Assembly: GCF_002891435.1 (NCBI RefSeq)
Contig: NZ_POUC01000040.1
Location: 1-32,327 of the forward strand
Length of the DNA: 32,327 nt
Origin: Streptomyces cahuitamycinicus
GTDB lineage: Bacteria > Actinomycetota > Actinomycetes > Streptomycetales > Streptomycetaceae
Direction of reading: 5' to 3'
Both the position numbers and the translations under genes were made by a program. Every line of letters begins with the position of its first letter. Position 1 is the stretch's first letter. Below the pieces are notes generated by a model. The model had not been told where the DNA came from. It saw only the letters and a list, made by a program, of their open reading frames with translations, and did not search any database. Below, one piece after another: positions 18,377 to 25,981 of the stretch.

Positions 18377-18513
18377 GGGCGGCACTCCTCGGATGTCGCG
18401 GGGTACGGCTGAACAGGACCGATCCTGCCACGTGCCCCTGACACGGGGCAGCCGGGAATGGCGGGAGCGCACACCGGCGTTGCCGGAGAAACGGTTTCCT
18501 CTTGAGGAGAGAC

Positions 18514-19152
18514 ATGTCGGACAAGACCCCCGTCGATTTCTGGTTCGACCCGCTGTGCCCCTGGGCCTGGATGACCTCCCGCTGGGTGCTGGAGGTGGAG
18601 AAGGTCAGGGACATCGAGGTCCGCTGGCATGTCATGAGCCTCGCCGTGCTCAACGAGAACAAGCTGGACGAACTGCCCGAGGAATACCGCGAACTGCTGG
18701 AGACCAAGGCGTGGGGCCCCGTCCGGGTCGTCATAGCCGCGCAGCAGGAGAAGGGCCCCGAGGTCCTCGGCGACTTCTACACCGCGCTCGGCACCCGCAT
18801 CCACAACCAGGGCGAGGGCCCCGGCAAGGAGACGGTCACCGCCGCCCTGAAGGACGCCGGCCTGCCCGAGTCCCTCCTGGAGCACTGGGACTCCACCCCG
18901 TACGAGCCGGAGCTGCGCGCCTCCCACCAGGAGGGCATCGACAAGGTCGGCCAGGACGTCGGCACCCCGGTCATCGCCGTGCCCGGCCCCGACGGCGAGC
19001 AGATCGCCTTCTTCGGCCCGGTCGTCACCCCGGCCCCGCAGGGCGAGGAGGCCGGCCGCCTCTGGGACGGCACCCTCGCCGTGGCCTCGGTCCCCGGCTT
19101 CTACGAGATCAAGCGCACCCGCACCAAGGGCCCGGACTTCTCCAACCTGTAG
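18514..19152 (+). CDS. DsbA-fold oxidoreductase, mycothiol-dependent nitroreductase type
   Basis: A 212-residue cytoplasmic thioredoxin/DsbA-superfamily protein closely resembling the mycobacterial Rv2466c family: the opening VDFWFDPLCPWAWMTSRW, VMSLAVLNENK, WGPVRVVIAAQQ, GTRIHNQG, VGTPVIAVPG and a C-terminal EIKRTRTKGP are family hallmarks as I recall them. Mycobacterial Rv2466c uses a CPWC motif and mycothiol. Here the motif is Cys15-Pro-Trp-Ala18, so the resolving cysteine is missing and only monothiol chemistry with mycothiol is possible. The ATG at 18514 is chosen because GAGGAGAG lies just upstream; an upstream TTG at 18502 would overlap that site. The stop is three bases from the convergent stop of the zinc-ribbon gene. 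Confidence 0.9.
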   Translation: MSDKTPVDFWFDPLCPWAWMTSRWVLEVEKVRDIEVRWHVMSLAVLNENKLDELPEEYRELLETKAWGPVRVVIAAQQEKGPEVLGDFYTALGTRIHNQGEGPGKETVTAALKDAGLPESLLEHWDSTPYEPELRASHQEGIDKVGQDVGTPVIAVPGPDGEQIAFFGPVVTPAPQGEEAGRLWDGTLAVASVPGFYEIKRTRTKGPDFSNL

Positions 19153-19155
19153 GGG

Positions 19156-19383
19156 TCATTCGGCGGGGACGGCCTGGATCTTGAGTTCCTCCGGGAGCAG
19201 GCCGTCCTCGCCGCGGTTGAGGTAGCGCTGGTACCACCGGCAGCCGACGGCGGTGCAGCGCCAGTAGTCGTCCACGAAGTGCCCGGCCCCCTTCATCGCC
19301 CGGACCACCGCCCGCTCGGCGGCGTTGAACATCCGGAACTCCTGCATGGTGCCGCAGGTCCGGCACGCCCGGCTCACCGTCAT
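19156..19383 (-). CDS. Small zinc-ribbon protein
   Basis: 75 residues. Two cysteine pairs, Cys7-x2-Cys10 (ACRTCGT) and Cys43-x4-Cys48 (WRCTAVGCRW), suggest one bound zinc, with an intervening amphipathic helix (NAAERAVVRAMKGAGHF). No known function comes to mind; a small nucleic-acid-binding or adaptor role is possible. The ATG shares its last base position with the TGA of the phosphodiesterase gene (TGATG), and GAGGAGGAGCTG just upstream inside that gene is a strong ribosome site, so it is translationally coupled. It is the last gene of the long minus-strand operon. Confidence 0.78.
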   Translation of the reverse strand: MTVSRACRTCGTMQEFRMFNAAERAVVRAMKGAGHFVDDYWRCTAVGCRWYQRYLNRGEDGLLPEELKIQAVPAE

Positions 19384-20420
19384 CAGCTCCTCCTCGCGAT
19401 CACCGCCAAGTCCGGGAAGTCGGTTACGACCGCATCGACCCCCATGCGGTAGTACAGCGCGTATTCCGCGAACATGTCCCCGAAATCGTTCGCTCCGCTC
19501 CCGCGCCGGAATCGCTCCGGCAGGAACTGGTTCTCCGCGCGGAAGGTGTACGGCCCGATCCGCAGCCCCGCCGCGTGCGCGTCGGCGACGAGAGTCGTGC
19601 CCGCGACCGAGGACTTGTCCGGCCCGATCCAGTGCGCGTACTCGGCGATTCCCGCCAGTCCCGCCGGCGTCATCATGTCCCGGTAGGTCGTCGAGGGCAG
19701 GTCGTACGGCCCGCCCGTCGTCCCGAGTGCCTGCCACAGCGGCACGTTCAGGTCCGTCATGCGCCGCAGGCTCGTCGGCTCGAAGGACTGCACGACGCAC
19801 TCGCGCCGCCCGAGCCTGTTGCGGCGGATCGCGGCGGCCAGCTTCGGCTCCAACGGCAGTCCGATCGAGCGGAAGTACGTGGGGTGCTTGGTCTCCGGGA
19901 AGACCACGATCGTCCGGCCGTGCTCCCGCGACAGCCGCCGCGCCAGGTCCACGACCTCCTGGAAGGTCATGACCTCCGCACGCCCGTCGAAGACGGTGTT
20001 GCGGTTGCGGACCGCCGGCAGCCGCTCCACCGCCCGCAGCGTCTTCAGCTCGGCCAGCGTGAAGTCCTCCGTGAACCATCCGGTCACGTGCCGTCCGTCG
20101 ACCGTCTTCGTCGTACGGCGGTCCGCGAACTCCGGGTGGCGGGCCACGTCGGTCGTCTGGGAGATCTCGTTCTCGTGCCGGACCACCAGCACATGGTCCT
20201 TCGTCGGTACCAGGTCCGGTTCGATCCAGTCGGCGCCCGTCTGCACGGCGTACGTGTAGGAGGCGGCCGTGTGCTCCGGGCGCCAGCCGGCCGCCCCGCG
20301 GTGGCCGATGACGACCGGGCCGCCGCCCTTCGGGGGTCCGGCCGCCGCCGGGGCCGCCGCGGCGGTTGTGGCGGTCCCCGCGGCCGCCGCGAGCAGGAGG
20401 GATCTCCGTCCGAGTCGCAT
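19383..20420 (-). CDS. Exported glycerophosphodiester phosphodiesterase
   Basis: 345 residues. It hydrolyses glycerophosphodiesters to glycerol 3-phosphate and an alcohol. The GDPD signature is present: His40-Arg41 in IGHRGAAG, Glu49 in RPEHT, Glu67 and Asp69 in WIEPDLVPTKD, His82 in VVRHENE, and Glu/Lys in FPETKHP. The first 30 residues are a signal peptide with arginines (RLGRRSLLLAAAAGTATTAA), probably Tat, so the enzyme acts outside the membrane. The start at 20420 has AAGGGGAG seven bases upstream. Only 26 bases separate it from the FGGY kinase gene, without a hairpin, so it is very likely cotranscribed with the transporter operon; E. coli ugpBAECQ likewise pairs a phosphodiesterase (cytoplasmic there) with an ABC importer. 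Confidence 0.92.
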   Translation of the reverse strand: MRLGRRSLLLAAAAGTATTAAAAPAAAGPPKGGGPVVIGHRGAAGWRPEHTAASYTYAVQTGADWIEPDLVPTKDHVLVVRHENEISQTTDVARHPEFADRRTTKTVDGRHVTGWFTEDFTLAELKTLRAVERLPAVRNRNTVFDGRAEVMTFQEVVDLARRLSREHGRTIVVFPETKHPTYFRSIGLPLEPKLAAAIRRNRLGRRECVVQSFEPTSLRRMTDLNVPLWQALGTTGGPYDLPSTTYRDMMTPAGLAGIAEYAHWIGPDKSSVAGTTLVADAHAAGLRIGPYTFRAENQFLPERFRRGSGANDFGDMFAEYALYYRMGVDAVVTDFPDLAVIARRS

Positions 20421-20446
20421 ACGACTCCCCTTCGTCGAAGGCAGGT

Positions 20447-21871
20447 TCACTTCCGTGCCCGGGCCCGTGCCCCGGCCAGCCGGTCCAGGTGCTCCTCGTA
20501 ACCCCTCGCGTAGAACGCGGCCCGGTCCGGGTCCGGCTCGACGACCGCCGTCGGTTTCGTCCACACCTCCGCGTCCAGCGGCACCCCGTACCGCTCGGCA
20601 GCCGCCAGGACCGCGCCCCGCGCGCCCACCTCACCCTCGACGACCCGCAGGGGCCGCCCGAGCACATCGGCCAGCAGCCGCATCCAGGCGGAACTGCGGG
20701 TGCCGCCGCCGCACACGGCCAGGCTCCCGGTGAGGCCCGCCGCCGCCAGGCAGTGCCGGGCCGCGTACCCGATGCCCTCGCAGGTGGCGCGAACCAGATC
20801 ACCCCGGCTCGACTCCAGTGAGACGCCCGTGAGTTCGGCGCGCAGGCGCGGTTCGACGAAGGGTGCGCGCTCGCCGGAGGGCGCGAAGTACGGCAGCACC
20901 CGGACACCGTTCGCGCCCGGCGGCGTCCCGGCCAGCAGGCCGTCCACCTCGTCGTGCCGCACTCCCGTCGTCGACAGCACCCAGTCCAGTGCCGCCGTGC
21001 CGACCATGGCGGGCATGGCGCGCAGCCAGTGTCCGGGCCGGTCGGTGGAGATGTACAGGCCGGCCGGTTCGCCGGTCAGGTCGAGCTCGGTGGTGGCGAC
21101 CAGACTGGCCAGACAGGTGCCGACGATCAGCAGACCGTCCCCGGGGGACGTCACCCCGGCGCCCAGCGCGCAGGCCGGCAGATCGTACGGGCCGTTGGCG
21201 ATCCGGGTCCCGGGCGGCAGGCCCTCGCCCCGCGCCCCGGCCGTCGCGACCGGGTCGCTGACCGGGGCCAGCAGACCCCTGCGGTGCGCCAGCCCGAGCA
21301 GTTCGACGACCCGGTTGTCGTAGGTGCGGGTCCGCGGGTCCAGGAACGGCATCGACGCGTCCGACACGTCCGTCGTCGAACCGGCGCCCGTCAGCCGCTG
21401 GAACACCATGTCCTTGCAGTACACGGCGGCCTTCGCGGCATCCAGTGACTTCGGTTCGTGGCGTTCCAGCCACGCCAGCAGCGGGCCCGGGGAGCCCGGG
21501 AACATCGCGCCGCCCGTCCGCCGGAACACCGTCTCGAAGGTGCCGTCCGCCAGCCACCGGTCGACCAGTTCGTGCGCCCGCCCGTCCATCCAGGACGCGG
21601 CCGGCCGCACCGGCCGGCCCTCGCCGTCGACCAGCCACACCCCGTCGCCCTGCCCCGTGAGCCCGGCCAGCTCCACGGGCTCCGCCACGGCGGAGGTCAG
21701 CGCTTCGAGCACCGCGACGACCTCCCCGTACACCTCCTCCATGTCCTGCTCGACGACCCCGCCGTGCATGGTCAGGCCCACCGGGCGGGACTCCACCGCC
21801 AGTTGGCGGCCCACGGCGTCGAAGGCCGCCGCCTTGACCATGGACGTGCCCACGTCGATCCCCACGTACAT
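20447..21871 (-). CDS. FGGY-family carbohydrate kinase (operon copy)
   Basis: 474 residues; cytoplasmic ATP-dependent kinase of the xylulokinase/gluconokinase/AI-2 kinase superfamily. The N-terminal phosphate-binding loop GIDVGTSMVKA is at 4-14, followed by GLTGQGDGVWLVD (70-82) and ASWMDGRA; the probable catalytic base is Asp230 in GPYDLPACALGAG; the C-terminal adenosine-binding signature CGGGTRSSAWMRLLADVLGR is at 387-406. The length is a little short of glycerol kinase, and its specificity loops do not point to a single sugar, so I leave the substrate open. The start ATG at 21871 has GGGAGGAGAG upstream and lies 19 bp after the dehydrogenase stop. It probably phosphorylates the substrate brought in by the ABC importer of the same operon. 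Confidence 0.9.
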   Translation of the reverse strand: MYVGIDVGTSMVKAAAFDAVGRQLAVESRPVGLTMHGGVVEQDMEEVYGEVVAVLEALTSAVAEPVELAGLTGQGDGVWLVDGEGRPVRPAASWMDGRAHELVDRWLADGTFETVFRRTGGAMFPGSPGPLLAWLERHEPKSLDAAKAAVYCKDMVFQRLTGAGSTTDVSDASMPFLDPRTRTYDNRVVELLGLAHRRGLLAPVSDPVATAGARGEGLPPGTRIANGPYDLPACALGAGVTSPGDGLLIVGTCLASLVATTELDLTGEPAGLYISTDRPGHWLRAMPAMVGTAALDWVLSTTGVRHDEVDGLLAGTPPGANGVRVLPYFAPSGERAPFVEPRLRAELTGVSLESSRGDLVRATCEGIGYAARHCLAAAGLTGSLAVCGGGTRSSAWMRLLADVLGRPLRVVEGEVGARGAVLAAAERYGVPLDAEVWTKPTAVVEPDPDRAAFYARGYEEHLDRLAGARARARK

Positions 21872-21890
21872 ACGGCTCTCCTCCCGGTCC

Positions 21891-22922
21891 TCAGGTCAGG
21901 CAGTGCGCGAGCGGCTCCCCGCGCACCCAGCGGCCCACCTCTTCGGCGGCGATCCGGGCGGCCTTCTCCGCGACGGCGCGTGACGCCCCGCCCAAGTGGG
22001 GGGTGAGGACCACGCGGTCGGCAAGACCCGGCAGCCGGGACTCCGCCGGCAGCGGCTCCCGCTCGTACGTGTCCAGCGCCGCCGCCGACACCCGGCCGCT
22101 CTCCAGCGCGTCGCACAGCGCGCCCTCGTCCAGCAGCGGTCCCCGGGCCACGTTCACCACCACCGCGCCGGACGGCAGCAGCCCCAGCTCGCGGGCGCCG
22201 ATCAGCCCCCGCGTCTCGGGTGTGAGCCGGGCGTGCAGGGTGATCACCAGAGAACGGCGCAGCAGATCGTCGAGCGAGGTCACCCGCAGGCCGTGGATCT
22301 CGCCGTGCACATACGGGTCGTAGACCATCACCCGCGCCCCGAACGCGCACAGCACGCGCGCGACCCGGCTGCCGACGGCCCCGTACCCGACCAGCCCGAC
22401 GGGCAGGTCCTCCAGCTCCAGTCCGCTGTGCTCGTACGTGTAGTACGTCGCCCCCTCCCAGCTGCCCCGGCCGGCGAGCGGGGCGTGGGCCTGGGGGATG
22501 CGGCGCAGGGCCGACAGCATCAGGCCGACGGTGAACTCCGCGGTGGCGGCGGCGTTGCGGCCCGGCGCGAAGCACACCCGCACGTCACGGTTCTTCGCCG
22601 CGTCCAGGTTGACGTTGACCGGCCCGCCCCGGCAGACCACGACCAGCCTCAGGTCGGGGCAGGCGGCGAGCACGCGCTCGGTGACCGGCCCCATCTGCGT
22701 GACCAGCACCTGCGCCCCGGCCAGCGCCTCGATCAGCTCGTCCTCGGCGTCACTGGCCTCCTGCACCTCGGCGACCGGCCCGAACGGCTCCAGCGGCCAG
22801 CCGAGTTCCAGTTCCTTGATCTGCGCCCGCTCCACCTCGTGCTCCACCGCCCGCGTGATCAGCGACGGCAGGACGAAGTGGTCACCGGCGGCCACGACAC
22901 GCACGCTGTTTCCGTCAGTCAT
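21891..22922 (-). CDS. D-isomer-specific 2-hydroxyacid dehydrogenase
   Basis: 343 residues, NAD(P)-dependent oxidoreductase of the SerA/PdxB-like family, converting a D-2-hydroxy acid to a 2-oxo acid. The Rossmann motif GYGAVGSRVARVL starts at Gly179; the catalytic Arg260 lies in VNVARGPLLDE, Glu289 in YEREPLP, and His309 in LTPHLGGAS. An N-terminal extension of about 60 residues carries the substrate-binding domain start. There is no ACT domain, so it is not a full-length phosphoglycerate dehydrogenase of the type regulated by serine. The ATG at 22922 overlaps the preceding ATPase stop (ATGA), indicating coupling. In context it may oxidise a phosphorylated or free sugar acid generated from the imported substrate; this is inference. 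Confidence 0.9.
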   Translation of the reverse strand: MTDGNSVRVVAAGDHFVLPSLITRAVEHEVERAQIKELELGWPLEPFGPVAEVQEASDAEDELIEALAGAQVLVTQMGPVTERVLAACPDLRLVVVCRGGPVNVNLDAAKNRDVRVCFAPGRNAAATAEFTVGLMLSALRRIPQAHAPLAGRGSWEGATYYTYEHSGLELEDLPVGLVGYGAVGSRVARVLCAFGARVMVYDPYVHGEIHGLRVTSLDDLLRRSLVITLHARLTPETRGLIGARELGLLPSGAVVVNVARGPLLDEGALCDALESGRVSAAALDTYEREPLPAESRLPGLADRVVLTPHLGGASRAVAEKAARIAAEEVGRWVRGEPLAHCLT

Positions 22923-24007
22923 CGCAGGGTCTCTCCTGTCTCGGCGTCGAAGACATGGGTGTGGCGGGGGTCGGCGGCGACCCGGACCCGGTCGTCGTGG
23001 GCGAGCCGCACCTCGGGGTCGGTGAGGACGACCAAGTGCCGTTCGACGCCGTCAAGGGCGAGGGTCGCGAGGCCCGACTCCAGGAGCGGTTCATGGGCGA
23101 CGACCCGGGCGGGCAGGCCGCCCTCGGCGGTGAGGCGGACGTCCTCGGGGCGGATGCCGACCACCACCTCCCGGCCCCGGTCGACCGGCACGGGCAGGCC
23201 GATCCGCACCGTGTCGGAGAGGCGGGCGCGGCCGTCGCCGCCGGAGATGCCGGGCAGCAGGGTGATCGCGGGCTCGCCGACGAAGTCCGCGACGAACACG
23301 TTGGCCGGGCTGTCGTAGATCTCGTAGGGGGTACCGAGCTGCTGGATGACGCCGTCCTTCATCACGGCGATCCGGTCGGCGAGGGAGAGGGCCTCCTCCT
23401 GGTCGTGGGTGACCAGGATCGCCGTGTGGCCCAAGTCCTGCTGGATGCGCTTGAGTTCGCGGCGGGTGGAGTCACGCTGGGCGGCGTCCAGGTGGGACAG
23501 CGGCTCGTCGAGGAGCAGCACGTCCGGTTCGCGGATCAGGGCCCGGGCCAGCGACACCCGCTGCTTCTGGCCGCTGGACAGGCCGGCCGGGCGGGCGTCG
23601 AGCAGGTCGGTCAGGCCGACCCGCTCGGCGATCTCCTTCACCTTGCGGTCGACGTCACCCCTGGATCCGCGGGCGGCCCTCTTGCGGGCCTTCAGCCCGA
23701 ACGCCAGGTTCTCCGCCACCGACAGCGGCGGATACAGCGCGTAGTTCTCGAACGCGACCCCGATGTTCCGCTGCTGAGCGGGCCGTTCGACGACCGACGT
23801 CCCGCCGACCAGGATGTCCCCGCCGGTGACGGACTCAAGGCCGGCGATCATCCGTAAGGTGGTCGACTTGCCGCACCCGGACGGCCCGAGAAGCCCGAGC
23901 AACTCCCCGGACCGCAGGCTCAGGTCGATCCCCCGGACGGCGTCCACCCCGGGCCGCCCCCGCGACCGATAGGTCTTCCGCAGCTCACGTAGCTCCAGTC
24001 CCGTCAT
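22919..24007 (-). CDS. Sugar ABC importer ATPase (TTA-containing)
   Basis: 362 residues, MalK/UgpC-type ATP-binding subunit. Walker A GPSGCGKST is at 41-49, the Q-loop region VAFENYALYPPLS at 84-96, signature LSSGQ at 143-147, Walker B VLLLDE at 163-168, His201 in VTHD, and a C-terminal TOBE-like regulatory domain (VVVGIRPEDVRL). Leu51, straight after Walker A, is encoded by TTA (23857-23855), the only TTA codon I find in any gene of this window. In Streptomyces TTA is read only by the bldA tRNA, so this gene is probably limited until bldA is active. The ATG at 24007 has AAGGAGGGG seven bases upstream. It is 76 bp after the DeoR stop, the largest gap inside the operon, and overlaps the dehydrogenase start by four bases. 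Confidence 0.94.
   Translation of the reverse strand: MTGLELRELRKTYRSRGRPGVDAVRGIDLSLRSGELLGLLGPSGCGKSTTLRMIAGLESVTGGDILVGGTSVVERPAQQRNIGVAFENYALYPPLSVAENLAFGLKARKRAARGSRGDVDRKVKEIAERVGLTDLLDARPAGLSSGQKQRVSLARALIREPDVLLLDEPLSHLDAAQRDSTRRELKRIQQDLGHTAILVTHDQEEALSLADRIAVMKDGVIQQLGTPYEIYDSPANVFVADFVGEPAITLLPGISGGDGRARLSDTVRIGLPVPVDRGREVVVGIRPEDVRLTAEGGLPARVVAHEPLLESGLATLALDGVERHLVVLTDPEVRLAHDDRVRVAADPRHTHVFDAETGETLR
23855..23857 (-). promoter_or_regulatory. TTA leucine codon (bldA target)
   Basis: Codon 51 of the ATPase gene, in the run that encodes CGKSTTLRMIAG. It is in frame from the ATG at 24007 (150 bases = 50 codons). I looked for TTA in every other gene listed here and found only out-of-frame occurrences or TAA stops. 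Confidence 0.9.
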
Positions 24008-24083
24008 GGCCGTCCCCTCCTTATGGCTCGTTCGCCTCCAGGGCGCTTTCGGCCGGCGCCGAGGCCGCGACACCGGCGCGCCC

Positions 24084-24896
24084 TTACGGCTCACGAGCGG
24101 GCATCGCGCAAACCTCGTAACGGACCTTGTGTTCGTCCAGATCCCGCAGTGCCTCCGGCGACGCCCCGTCGTCCACGAGGAGCGTGTCGAAGCGGGACAG
24201 CGGGACGACCCGGTGCAGGGCGACCCGGCCGAGCTTGGTGTGGTCGATCAGCAGGACGTTCCGTGCCGCCGCGTCGAGCATCGCCCGCTTCACCGACACG
24301 ATGTGCTGCTCCTGGTGGTAGGCGTAACCCCCGTGCACGGCCGACGTCGACGCGAAGCACACATCCACCCGGAGCTGTTCGACCGCCTCCACGCACGACA
24401 CCCCCAGGAAGGACGAGTGCAGCGGGTCGTAGTCGCCCCCGAGCGCCATCAGGTGGATGCCCCGCTGGTCGGAGAGGAGGTTGATCGCCTCCAGGAAGTT
24501 GGTGACGACCGTCAGTGGCGTGACCTCGGCCGTGCGCAGCCGCCTGGCTATCTCCAGGGTGGACGTGGAGTCGTCCAGCAGGATCGCCATGCCGGGCTCC
24601 ACCATCCGCAGCGCGTGCTCGGCGACGGCGGCCTTCTCGGCCCGCATGGTCTTCAGCCGGTACTGCACGTTCGACTCGAAGACACCCGACGGCTGCGCGG
24701 TCACCCCGCCCCGGAACTTCCGTACGATGCCCTGCCGTTCGAGCTCGTCGAGGTCCCGGTGGATGGTCATCAGGCTCACCCCGAACCGCTCGGCGAGTTC
24801 GGCCGCCGTCGCCGAGCCGTCGGCCAGCACCTGCTCGGCCATGGCGGCCTGCCGTGCCGCGGGCCCCTGCTGTCCACCACTGCTGTTGCTGCTCAT
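24084..24896 (-). CDS. DeoR/GlpR-family transcriptional regulator
   Basis: 270 residues; a DNA-binding repressor with a sugar-phosphate-sensing domain. The winged helix-turn-helix is ATAAELAERFGVSLMTIHRD onward (residues 29-64), with the family's GIVRKFRGGV wing. The C-terminal sensor domain follows, with ILLDDSTSTLEIARRL (about 105-120) and a late LLVDDGAS, as in DeoR proteins that bind phosphorylated sugars. It lies between the two ATPase genes, in the operon it presumably controls. The ATG at 24896 overlaps the stop of the upstream ATPase gene (ATGA). The TAA stop is followed by a 76-bp gap. The likely operator is the repeat at 29131-29159. Confidence 0.92.
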   Translation of the reverse strand: MSSNSSGGQQGPAARQAAMAEQVLADGSATAAELAERFGVSLMTIHRDLDELERQGIVRKFRGGVTAQPSGVFESNVQYRLKTMRAEKAAVAEHALRMVEPGMAILLDDSTSTLEIARRLRTAEVTPLTVVTNFLEAINLLSDQRGIHLMALGGDYDPLHSSFLGVSCVEAVEQLRVDVCFASTSAVHGGYAYHQEQHIVSVKRAMLDAAARNVLLIDHTKLGRVALHRVVPLSRFDTLLVDDGASPEALRDLDEHKVRYEVCAMPAREP

Positions 24897-25981
24897 GGCT
24901 GTGTCTCTATCCGTCGTCCCGGTCGCTCCGGCCGGTCGGCCTCGAACAGCAGCAGGTTCTCAGGCCGGACGACGAGCCGTACCGGATCGTCCGGACGAAG
25001 GCGCGCCGCGTCCGCCCGGGGGGCCACCAGCGACACCCGCTGCTCCCCGGTCCCGAGCCGGACGGTGACCTCGACGGACCGGCCGAGCACCTCGGTGACG
25101 TACACGGTCCCGGTCAGCCCGTGGCCCTCGCCGTGCAGGGCGAGGCCCCGGGGGCGCAGACCGACCAGGACGTCCGTGCCGGGCGAGGCCGGTGCGCGGA
25201 CCGGCAACTCGACCCCGCCGTCCGCGCGGACCCCGCTCTCCGTGACCACCCCCGGCAGCAGGTTGATCCGGGGCCGCCCGAAGGCCCGCGCGACCTCCGT
25301 GTCGTACGGCTCGTACCAGATCTCCTCCCGCGTGCCCGTCTGCACGATCCGGCCCTCCCGGATGACCCCGATCCGGTCGCCGAGCGCCAGTGCCTCGACC
25401 GAGTCGTGGGTGACGTAGAGAGTGGTGGTGTGCTGCACGGCCCCGATCGCCTTCAGTTCCGCCCGCATCTGCTGGCGGAGCTTGGCGTCGAGGTGGGAGA
25501 GCGGCTCGTCGAGCAGGAAGGCCCGGGCGGGGCGGACCAGTACCCGGCCGAGGGCGACGCGCTGCCGCTGGCCGTTGGACAACTGGCCGACGGGCCGGTC
25601 CAGCAGTCCGGAGATGCCGAGCAGTTCGGCGATCGCGCCGATCCGCTGCCGGGCCTCGGCGGCGGGCAGCCGGTGCCGGGGCGAGCGCAGCGGCGAGGCC
25701 AGGTTGTCGTAGGCCGAGCGGTGCGGATAGAGGGCGTAGCTCTCGAAGCACATCGCCACGCCCCGGTCGTACGGCTCGACACCCCGCATGTCCTCGCCGT
25801 CGAGCACGACCGTGCCGGAGTCGGGCTGCTCGAGCCCGGCGACGGTTTTCAGGGTGGTGGTCTTCCCCGCACCGGACGGGCCGAGCAGACAGAAGAACTC
25901 GCCTTCCCGCACTTCCAGTTCGAGCTCGTCGAGTGCGACGGTCCTCCCGTACGTCTTCCGTATCCCGCTGAGCCTGATCAA
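24893..25981 (-). CDS. Sugar ABC importer ATPase, second type, TTG start
   Basis: 362 residues, MalK-type. Walker A GPSGAGKT is at 34-41, the Q-loop region MCFESYALYPHRS near 78-90, signature LSNGQ at 134-138, Walker B AFLLDE at 154-159 and His192. A C-terminal regulatory domain follows (VLVGLRPRGLALHG). It is not a duplicate of the other ATPase: the two differ over most of their length. The best start is TTG at 25981, giving MIRLSGIRKTYG, because no ATG or GTG is available in the right frame nearby and the preceding permease stop overlaps it (TTGA); a GGTGAAG just upstream can serve as ribosome site. Two ATPases with one permease pair suggests a heterodimeric ATPase, as in rhizobial glycerol importers (GlpS/GlpT). 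Confidence 0.92.
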   Translation of the reverse strand: MIRLSGIRKTYGRTVALDELELEVREGEFFCLLGPSGAGKTTTLKTVAGLEQPDSGTVVLDGEDMRGVEPYDRGVAMCFESYALYPHRSAYDNLASPLRSPRHRLPAAEARQRIGAIAELLGISGLLDRPVGQLSNGQRQRVALGRVLVRPARAFLLDEPLSHLDAKLRQQMRAELKAIGAVQHTTTLYVTHDSVEALALGDRIGVIREGRIVQTGTREEIWYEPYDTEVARAFGRPRINLLPGVVTESGVRADGGVELPVRAPASPGTDVLVGLRPRGLALHGEGHGLTGTVYVTEVLGRSVEVTVRLGTGEQRVSLVAPRADAARLRPDDPVRLVVRPENLLLFEADRPERPGRRIETQP

